Made by a program: the position numbers and the translations under genes. From Coemansia sp. RSA 922 (lineage: Eukaryota > Kickxellomycota > Kickxellomycetes > Kickxellales > Kickxellaceae): a DNA stretch of 18,563 nt. The notes under the pieces were generated by a model, which was not told the origin of the DNA, searched no databases, and worked only from the letters and a program-made list of their open reading frames with translations. Of the stretch, positions 1-9,900 are shown piece by piece. The stretch covers positions 1 to 18,563 of the forward strand of contig JANBQS010000415.1 of NCBI GenBank assembly GCA_027577415.1, in the 5' to 3' direction. Positions within the stretch are counted from its first letter, which is position 1. Each line of letters starts with the position of its first letter.

Positions 1-443
1 AGCAGACCCTCATCACAATCCCTCGCATCCATATGTTCGCCATAGCACCACAGTGGTTTCTGACTCAATACATTTTTTAACACACCTGTATTACGCCAAT
101 ACTCTGGATTAGCATAAAGTCCAATATACAAGGAGGTGACATAAACGCTACATTCAGAGTTGCCAGGATAGAGTAAACTACGAAATAGAGTATGCGGGTT
201 ATATTCATGACATGATTTTTTATCAGGACCGTAAAAAACAAACTCGTCAACTTCAATACCAAGACAAAATGCAATAGTTGTTTTTACTTCTCCTATAGTT
301 ATATTTGCCAAGTCGATAGCAAATGATATATAGTCGCGACAATCTGGACATACTGAGCGTTCAGGAAATGATACTGTCAATTTGGTAAATAATTCAGGTG
401 TCTCTGGCACTGTGGCCAATGATGGTAGAAAAATATGTGGCAT
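1..443 (-). CDS. Unrecognised protein, 5' part only (gene runs off the left edge)
   Basis: I translated this frame by hand from the ATG at 443-441. It stays open for 147 codons to the edge with no stop, which is long for such AT-rich DNA. The protein begins MPHIFLPSLATVPETP and has two early cysteines spaced CPDC. After these comes a stretch at about residues 40-105 with an alternating hydrophobic pattern (ISFAIDLANITIGEVKTTI, then DEFVFYGPDK, then CSVYVTSLYIGLY) that could form a small beta-alpha-beta, ubiquitin-like fold. That fold is inference only. Codon use is AT-rich: of codons 2-41 I count nine ending in G or C, unlike the GC-rich giant gene beside it. The next gene lies on the same strand, with its stop 519 bases away. 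The ATG is the first in frame after an AT-rich, pyrimidine-rich leader. I do not recognise the family. Confidence 0.55.
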   Translation of the reverse strand, partial: MPHIFLPSLATVPETPELFTKLTVSFPERSVCPDCRDYISFAIDLANITIGEVKTTIAFCLGIEVDEFVFYGPDKKSCHEYNPHTLFRSLLYPGNSECSVYVTSLYIGLYANPEYWRNTGVLKNVLSQKPLWCYGEHMDARDCDEGL

Positions 444-962
444 AATTTCAATAACAAAAAAAAAATGGTGGGTTAAGAAAAAAATAAAGAGGGAGAGAGA
501 ATGCGAGAGTACTATTCTCAAAGAGAAAAGGTTGTCACCACTTTTTTTTTTGTTTTTTTGATTTTTTTTATTATTTTTTTGCAAAGCTCCATCTTTGTTA
601 CAAAGTAATTTATTGATGTTTCAAAGCATCTCCTTTGGCGTTAAAGCGCCAATGTTTGCCAAAAAAAAAAAGAAGAAAAAGAAAGAAAAAGTACATTGAT
701 AGCTAGATTGTGACATGAATCTAAACTACTGATTATATTGGCTTCCAAAATATAACGAAAGAGAAAGAACAATTGCCGAAGAGTAGAGAGAAGGAATAAT
801 GTAGCGGAAAACGGGATGTCAGTTGTCTAATCTACGTCGGCCAGAAGAGCGCCAAAGAGTATTTCCCCCTTAATAAGTTTCCAAGAACTCGCATTTGGGC
901 CAATTTTTCTTCAGTAAATCAATAGAGAAATTGTATTAGAAAATAAATGAAAGTGAATTTTT
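444..962. other. AT-rich intergenic region with homopolymer tracts
   Basis: This gap separates two minus-strand genes, so it should hold the 3' end of the giant RhoGAP gene and the promoter of the left-edge gene. I see long poly(T) runs at about 541-578 on the plus strand. An A/G-rich run at 661-691 reads on the minus strand as a pyrimidine tract, which is common upstream of fungal starts. A perfect 6-bp inverted repeat (TTGGCG at 635-640, CGCCAA at 647-652) lies between them. I see no gene and no AATAAA in the minus-strand sense just beyond the RhoGAP stop. Confidence 0.5.
635..652. repeat. Short inverted repeat TTGGCG-N6-CGCCAA
   Basis: The two 6-base arms are perfect and separated by six bases (TTAAAG). 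The element sits about 190 bases upstream of the start of the left-edge gene, within otherwise AT-rich DNA. It could be a dimeric transcription-factor site, since the TTGGCGC half-site seen on the minus strand resembles E2F-like motifs. It could also arise by chance. No function is shown. Confidence 0.3.
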
Positions 963-3900
963 TTACACCTTAAGCTTGTTGACGGCCATAGCTAGTTGAT
1001 CCATGTCAGCTTGGGCAGTCGGCGACAATGGCTGCTGCGCCATCGAGTCACGCTTCAACAGCACAGGTGGTAATGGCGCCGCTGCAACAGGAGCACCGGG
1101 TTGCTCGTCCGCCTGCTCATCACCAACAGCCTCCTGGCCAGTCTCGCTCGCAGATGTCGCTAGCTCAGAGTCCTCCTCGATAGGCTCAGCCTCCTCCTCT
1201 ACGTTGAAGATCCAGTGGTACTGCAGGATAAGGTTTTTGATAACGCTCTGGGCATGGCCCAAGTTGGACATGGCCAGCGCAAAGCTCGACGAGCCAGGCG
1301 GAGGCCTCAGCAGCGAGGGACCAAAGACGAGGGCGAGATTGGTGCCGTACATGTGATTGACCTCCTCGTAATCCGTGACGCGCTCAAGATGCTCCACAAG
1401 CCGCTTCAGCACGGTGTAGTTGGGCACAGGGAGCGCCTGCACCAAGTCCTTGATTGCCCACAAACGCTCGTCGTAATCGTCAATGGATGCGGCGTTGATA
1501 TAGCCCTCATACAGGTTGTAGGTCATCAAGGGCTCGGGCAATTCGCGCAAGAACTGCTTCATCACGCCAGACACCACGTTGATATCGTAAAACTCGTCGG
1601 AGCTCAAGTCGATGGCATCTGGGTCCGCATTGAACAGCTGCCGCAGCCGGCTGACATCGGCTGCAGCTCCTGATACACGATAAATGCCGACTTCCTCTAA
1701 CCCACGCAGCTCAATCTCCGTTAGGCACTTTTCGACAATCATCGGCACGACCTTTGGGTCAGGCATGAGTCGCGCCAGGTCAATGCCAAACGACTTTGGA
1801 TCAACATTAGATGCAGCCAAATCCTTGCTCTGCTGTTGCTGCTGCTGTTGCAGCGATGATAGCGCGCCACGGCTGGGCACAGGTGGCGCATGGTGAGAGC
1901 TGCCCATACCAAATCCACCAAATGCCGACGAGCCGCCGCCAAGGAAGGCAGTAAACCTGCTGCGCGTCGTGTCGCTGCCACTGCTGCCACCCATGAGTCG
2001 CTGCTGGTTGAGCTGTTGCAGCTGGCTGGGCGACGAGGCGTCAGAAGAGTCGGTGCTGGCGTTCATATTGTGGGACTGAGGTCCATCGCCGTTGCTGCGC
2101 TTCTTGGCCTCCTCTACAAACAACGTCAAACGACGAGCAGCAGCCTCGGTAGCGGCATCGCGCATGGCGCCAATCCAGTCGTCCATCTGGTCACCATCGG
2201 GCGCCTGCAAGAGATACTGGCCACCCTCCTCAGTGACAATACGGAACACAAAGTCGCGCTTAGTGTAGCCTTGCTCAACAGTAATCGTCGAGTTGATCAG
2301 GTTGATGACATTGGCCGGCTTGGCGTTGGGCAATGCCGGCCCGCGCGGGCGCATAGTGCTCGATGCAGACGATAGGCGATTCTCTTCGGCGCCGCTACCA
2401 GATGATGTCGCATGGTGGTGGGCCAAGGGAGGGCCGCCATAGGAGCTGAGGAGCCCCTTGCTGCTAGGCTGAAGAGGTCCTGACGAGCCGTCAATCGAGC
2501 TCTCGCGCACACCGATACCGCTGACCTTGTTCATCAAGTTGGCCATCTTGAGCAGCGGCTCGTTCTTGGCACGGCGTTGCTGCTGCTCCTTGAGCTGGCG
2601 CTTGAGAATCTTGGTACGCTCGTTCTTTTGGCGTTCAATAGCCTGCTCACGGTCTCGCAGCTCTCGCTCCAAGCGCTCGCGCTCACGAATCTCCTGTCGC
2701 ACCTTTTCGACTTCATCGGTGACTAGTCGCGAGAATGGACGCATGTAGGCGATGGCACCAGCACTGCTTTGGCTGGTGGGACTCTGGTTAGCTGGAACCA
2801 GCGGCATTACGTTGGGGCCATCAGCAAAGGCAAGAGACCGTGGAACAGGCGCAGGCGGCGAGCCAAAGGCCATCTGGTTGACGCCAAAGTCAGCCCCACC
2901 AGGAGCGGTAGCAGTGCTAGACTTGCGTGAATAGCTGGTAGCACCAGCAGCACTCCCAGAAGCACTAGTTGCAGCCGAACTACTATTGGCACCGCGTAGA
3001 TTGGCAATTGAGCGCTTGGCAAAATTGCCAGCATGGCCATGGTGGCGCATAGGCGATATGGTATCCGCAGCACGAGTAAAGCCAGCAGCGCTGTTGTGAG
3101 TTGGAGGCATAGCAAATGAGAATGGGCGGTCCACGCCAAACGACGCCGCTGGAGCTGCTGTCCCAGCCTCAGTGGGACTGTTGCTGCTGGCAGCAGATGC
3201 GGTGCTGGCCATATCCGCATACGCCGCGGCAGTAGCTTCGGCAATACTAGTCGACCGAATCTCTGCAATATGCAGCGGAGTTTGAGTGACCCAAGTGCTA
3301 ATTTGAGTCAAGTCGATGCGAATGCGCGTAGGCAGCGCAAAGGCCTCTTGGCAGCGCGTGGCAAGCTGGTCGCACACACACAGCATGATAAACACGCGAT
3401 GGCGCTTAGCCAAGTTGACTAGACGCGAGTCGCCGACCAGGGTATCGGGCGTGTCGTAGCACAGGCTGATCATGTTTTCCAGTAGCCAGCCCAAGCAGGG
3501 CACAAAGCAGTCTGCGCGCGCCATCGAGTCCTCGGTGATGTCTAGGCTGTCGGCAACGTTTGGGTTGGACCGCGACCGCTGCAAAGGGGGGCGGCCGGAG
3601 AGCGCTTCGCTCGCAGGAGTTGCACCAGCGTCTCCAGCCAACGTAGGCGTGGATGGAGCCGAGTCGGGAGTCGGCCACTCGCGAGCACCGCGCAGCACTG
3701 CTTCCAGCGTATCAAGCTTGGTCCCGTTATCGCTGGCAACGTCGTTCCAAGCACGCATGAACTGGCGAGACTCGGGGCTGACCAGAGCACTCGCGACAGC
3801 CCGCTCCACAAAGGCTGGCACATACTTTACTTGAGTCTGCGCCCCCTTGCGCTTGCCACGGCGACCGCCACTGGTCTCGCCAGCAGCACGGCTGCCAACA

Positions 3901-6900
3901 CCACTGCCATAGGCCTTGATGGAGCCGACACGGTAGCTAGGCTGGCGGTCGGGGATCATACCAGCTTCGCGCATGTAGCTGTTGAGTAGGTTGCCAAACA
4001 CGCGCGAGGATGACAGATGCGAGTCGCGACGGCACAAGCGCACGACAGCTAGGAAGCGCTGGATGCGAGCCACGCGCTGAGCCATCGAGATTGCCGGGTC
4101 AACGATCTGACGAATAACCCAGCCTCGGATAGTCCGGTGCAGCTCCAGCATAGCCTGGATGCTGTGCGGCATAGTGCGCACCAGTGCGGTTTCGGCAGTC
4201 GCAGAAGCTACTCCGCCAATACTGCCAAGACCCATACCCATGCCAACGCCGCCCCCAGCTGCGCCCGAGGCGCCATGGGCCTGCGAAGCTCCGCCACGCA
4301 CACGATGAGTCTGCTCTAGGACTTGGTAAATGTCAGACACGATCATGTCGTCCTCAGTCGGCACATGAGCCACGCGCTTCTTCGGGTACCACGGCAGCGG
4401 TATATGGGTCTGAGCCTCGAGCAGGCTGAAGGCAACCAGCCAGTCGTTGAACGAGCACCGCGCAAAGTGCGTCTGCGCCAGGCGGTTCAGCGCCTCGAGC
4501 ATGGTGTCAGGGTCAGCCACGCTTACCAGCGACAGCGGCGACTGCATCGTCACGTCCATCTGGGCCGCATTGCTGGTGCGCCGCTCACGGTTGATTGCAT
4601 AGGCAAGGCGACGCTCCAGTACCTTGTCCAGAGCGGTGAATCCCGACGGCGCTAGCAGCTGCGCAATGAGCTCGGGCAGCAGCAGTCCCGCCCGCCCACT
4701 CAGCTCACTGGAAGCTGAGCCGAGCTGCGCTTGTCGCACAGTGCTGCTCAAGTGAGCTAGGAACTCCGCCATGGACTCGCGCAGCGCCGTGCTGTCGTGG
4801 AAGTCGCTAAAGTGGTGGCCAAGCCAATTCTCGCACACGTCCAGCAGAGTGCCGAACGCCGCCGCTCTGCTGCTTGCGGGCTGTGATCCGCCGTCTTCAA
4901 GCGCAGCAAGAGCGCGCCGCATGGCATCGACCACTTCGACTCCCAAGCAAAAGTGCCGGAACGACGCCATGAACGTGCGCTGAAAAACGTCGCGGTTGAA
5001 AAGCAGCGCGGGCGCAGTGCCGCCTGGCAGCTGGATCCGCACGCCCTTGTCGTTTGTAACGCTGGCGCTGTGGTGCTCGATGCCACTGATCAGCAAGTCA
5101 AGCAGCACGCCCAGCGTACCGCCTTGCACTTCGACGACGAACCGCAGAGGATGGGCTGCTGCTGCCACCGAGCCGGAAGACGAGTCGCGGGCATGCACGT
5201 ACTGCACACGCAGCACACGCAGAGACAGGTCGCCGTTGGCCGCGTACACCGTGGCTCCGGCGTAAATGGCATCGCTGCGAGCCGCATCGCTCATCTGCTG
5301 CTCGGCCCGCCCGCTAGAGTCAGCCATTGTTGCAAACGTGCTGGAGTCGGCTCCAGCCTGCTCCTCGTTAGCCTCGCTGCTGCTGCTATGAAGACCCGGG
5401 CTGCTACTTGATGCGTTGGTAGGGAACGACTGGCTGCGCTTGTGCTGCAGACCACGCCCTTCGCCGCCAGCAGATTCGTTCACTGCAGGCTGGGCGTGTT
5501 CGGCCAAGAACTCTGAGCCGTTGTTGCTCGACGCGTGCTTTGGGCCGCCACCGTCACTTGCTGGCACTGGCGAAGGTACGCCGTGCGAAAACGTGCCAGC
5601 TCTCCCTGAGGCCATACTCGCGCGTCCTGCCACGTGAGCAGGGACTGGCGGCACAGGCGTGCGAGCTGCAGGCGTAATCCACTGCAGAATATTGGTGGAC
5701 GGCACCGTCTCTGGACACACCAGCGGCAGAATCGAGCCAGGCGCCTGCCGTAGCGCCGAGAGCATCGATGAGCGAGACAGTCCACTCTCGTCGTCAGCAT
5801 CTTCGCCGCTGTCTTGCAGCAGATGCTGCTGATACTGGTCGGCCACCGACGGCTCGCACTGCAGCGAGATTGAGAGCAAGTACCTTAAGTCATACTCTGC
5901 AACATCCGACTCGACAACTTCGTCGCCAATCTTGAGTGGGTTAAGTGCCAGGCTCTTAAGGTATGCTTGGAGATAGGGGTGCCCCATCATCGACGGATCC
6001 AAAATTCCAGCGAGCTGCGCCTGAGTCGATTCGCGACGTATGCTGTTGCTACAGCTCTGCTGTTGCTGAGCTTGCTGCTGTTGCTGCTGCTGCGATGTCG
6101 ATGTCGACTGCTGAGATAGGATACCCGTCGTCTCTCGAAACTTTGACGCCAACGACACGCTGCTCGCCCGTGAGCGCATGATGCTGGTCCGCGCCCGTTC
6201 CACGACAATGTTGGAGATGCCATTGACGGCCTCCTGCGCCACCTTGTACATGTGTCCGTAGTGCGCAAACAATACTTTATCTCCAGCTGCATCTCCGCCA
6301 TTGGCCGCCGCAATAACTGGCTCATACCGACGCTTGAATCGACGACCCTGCCGATTGACGCTGATGCGGATCGTGCCATAGTATGGAATAGGCGTGTAGC
6401 TGTACCCAAGTGCCGACGATGGCGTCGACGCTCCACTCCTTCCCTGCGGCCGGATAATCAGTGGCTTGTGGCTGTCAACTGCCAGCTCATCGCTCGGAGT
6501 GTCAATGTCGGTTTCGTAAATTCCGTACTTTACCAGCAGCGGCACCCACTCTGTGACAATCAAGTCCTTCCAAGCTAGCGCAACCCCGTGCCACGTCTCA
6601 CGCAACCGAGCAATCGGCGCCATGGTGACTGCCATAGCAATGGCTGCCCATGACACCGCATCTCCAATAATCCGGCACTCCTCGCCAATCCGAACCCAGT
6701 GCTGCAAAAGAGCGCTACGCCGCGCAGGTCGGTTGAGTGGTAGTTCGACGAGCAGGTGGTGATGCACCATGCGCGTGATAAAGTGTGGCTCGCTTTGAGT
6801 AAACACCATCAACTGCCGTTGCACCTCTAATAGCCGCTCGGTGTTGCTGTCGCTAGCTGTAGCATCGCCACCGCCACCCATTGCTGACGCCCAGGCGCTA

Positions 6901-9900
6901 CTGCTGCCGACCACGCGCCCACTGCCACCAGCAGATACCGCCGTAGCTGCGTTCCTGGCCATGGACGTTGTCAGCGTCATCGGTGTCGCATGCGGGGCCA
7001 TCGGTGAGCGGTCAGCCTCTGATGTTGCACCTTGGCCAGCCAACCCTACTGTGAGCAAGCTAGAAACAGGCTGCTGAGTCGCAATGTTGGCCCCATTGCG
7101 CCGAGAATCGTCCTCTAGCATGGGCAAGTACAGACGGGCCTGCTTGGGGTCGAATTCGGCCAGCTGGCTCTTGTGGAACAAGTAGAGCTGGTGCGCAAAC
7201 TCGGCCGGTGAGACGCGCAGCAATAGCGTTGGCGACAGCCCTGTGATCTCAACACGAATCAGCTCAGGCACAGAGGGGATCTGAGGAATGGAGATCTCGG
7301 CTTCACCGTGGTGCGTCCTTGAGCGACCGCGCAATGGCATGCCGCCAATGCCGTCAATAGGCCTGGGAGATGACATTGACGTGGGTGCATCGCGCGGCGT
7401 CAATGGAAGCCCAATAATCTCGTACGAGGTGAGCGTAGACATCGGGCTCTTCATCTGTGCGCTATCCATAGTGCCTGGCGTGTGCTGTGAGGGCCGAGCA
7501 CTAACGTCGTCAGTTGCAACGTGTGGAGGTGCCAAAGGCACCATGCGGTCAATAACACTAGTGAGCGTAGAGACCACCGTAGAGTCGGTGGCGGGATCGG
7601 AGGCGATAGTCTTTGCTACAACTGCCCGCAATACGTCGATTTGTTCGGCATCATACACGGTCGAGTAAAGCGTGGCCAGATCCGTGATAATTGCCCGGAG
7701 ATTACCCATGACGCGCGCATAGTCATCGATCTCGGGCAACACTAGCTCAGAGTAGCGCTGGAGCTCACGCAAAAGGTCGCCAGTGTCCATGAACGTCCTG
7801 TACGTGCCGACAAGTTGTCTACTGAACGGCACACTCGTGCTGCTACCGCGACTGATCGCAGGTTCAGTGGTGCAGAAGATCATCTCATGAACAAGAGCAC
7901 TCTTGCTGCCACCCAGCACGACCATATCCTCGCCACTGTTGGAATCACCAGTGGTCGTGTCAATTGCAGCCTTGGGGTCCCTAGGCACAACGACCAGCTC
8001 AGGGTGTCGTTGCGTGCCCCAAAACATGCGCGTGCGCGCGTCCTTTAGCGGCTTGCCCTTTTCCTCGGGGTTGATAGCGTCAGCAGCGGCGTCCTTTCCA
8101 GCCAGCGGCGTGGTGCGGCGTGCGGTCTCGACGTTGCCTCCATTGTACCGCCTAGCAGCGGTAGTGTTCTCGCGAGGCCGTTGGCGCAACTTGCGTGCAA
8201 AGCTAGCCTTGGCGGCCGCAAACCGCGAGAGCCAGTTGTTCTTTGCATCCGACGTAGTGGCAACAAACATACGAGCTACGCGCTCCTTGCCGCCAACAAA
8301 AATCTGAAACCCTGGAACAAGCCCCGAAGACAGTGCGCCCGAGTAGTCCTTGGACACAGTCGATGTGCGAGTCATAACCGAGGAGACGGACGAATTGCCA
8401 ATAGAGTAGAGGCTGACACGGCCCGAGCCAGCCTGGCTTTCGCGAGTGAGATGACCAAGCACGCCTGGCGCGTGGCTGACGCTGAAGCGAGAGCTCGCAG
8501 CTTCAATAGCCTCAACGTTTGTCAAAGGGTAAGAGGAATGGTACTTCCACTTTGTAAAATACCCCTTGCCTTGGATTCCGAGCTCGGCGCTCACCAGAGA
8601 CGAGTTGTCCGTTAGCTGCTGCGACTTGCCGCGCGAGCTGCCCTTGCCAAACCGCATTTTGTTGCTAACGGCGCCAAAGAAGCTGCTAGCTAGGCCCTGA
8701 CGCACCCAGCGGCGCTTGAGCACAACAATCGTGTCGTCAAAGATAAGCACGCAGACATAGCGCTTAAACTTGAGCGAGCGCAAATCCACCTCGGTAAAGC
8801 ACTCGCCGAACAAGTAGCGCTCGCATAGCGGCGCAGTGATCTCGCCGTCGTGCACTCCGGGCTCAAAGATTATTGCGCGCGAACCGGCTTCCATCTCTCC
8901 AGGAGCCATTGGAAAGCCCGTGCCGTTACCGCCAACACCGACGCCGCCATTGTTTCCATTATTGCCTTCGTCATAATGAGCTGCAGTTGACATGGACGCG
9001 CGGAAGTAGCCTCCCGCAGTTTCGTTAGTGGCAGCGGCAATCTCCTCCGGGAACATGGCGCGCAGCTCGCTCTCGGATGGCGGCTTGTAAAAGAATATCT
9101 TGGCGCCCTTGAGGACCACCCGATAAACCTTCCACCCGCGCGATAGAGCTGACGCCAAGGACGTGCTGGGATTGATGTCGGTCTTTTTGCTAAGGTAGCC
9201 TTCCTTGACAGCCGTTATGGATGCACCGGCACTGCTACGCGCCGACTGAGCGTTGTTGGCAGCTGAGGCGGCCGCGCTAGAGCCGGAGCCAGGGTTTCCC
9301 GCAATGGCAAAGCTGTAGTCGCGGATGGGTGCGGCAGCGGCAGCAGCGCCATGACCGCCCGAATGATCTGGTGGCGGTGGACCTTTGCGACCAGAGTGCA
9401 GCGATGAATCAGGATTGTTGCTGCCGCTGTTACCATTGCTGCTGTTGGTGGCGGCTGTAGCCGCTACAGAGGCATTGGCGGCGGCCTTTGGCAAAGAGAT
9501 CGATCCAGCGTGAGCGGAAGATTTGGACGGCGCGGGAACTAGCGATGGACTGCTGTTGTTCATGCCGTTTTTAGATAGACTGGTAAGACCCATCGATCCA
9601 TAGAGGGTCTTTCTAAAGGCGCCGGTGGCGGCAGTGGCGGCACCAATGACGACTGAGGACGCACCCGAGGCGGACGCAATACGGTGAGAGCGAGCAGCAT
9701 TTCCATAGAGCGAGTCGGAGCCACCCAAGCCCAAGCTTGCAGTTGAGCTCGAGGACACTGAGGAGTAACCACCAACAGCGCCAGTTTGAGAGGCTGCAGT
9801 GCCACGCGAGAGCGGCGACGGCGTATAGGCGGAAGTCTTTGCAAACGAGGACGGGTGCAAGGTGCTGCTGCTGCTGCTGTTGCTCGTTGTGGCTGTAGCT

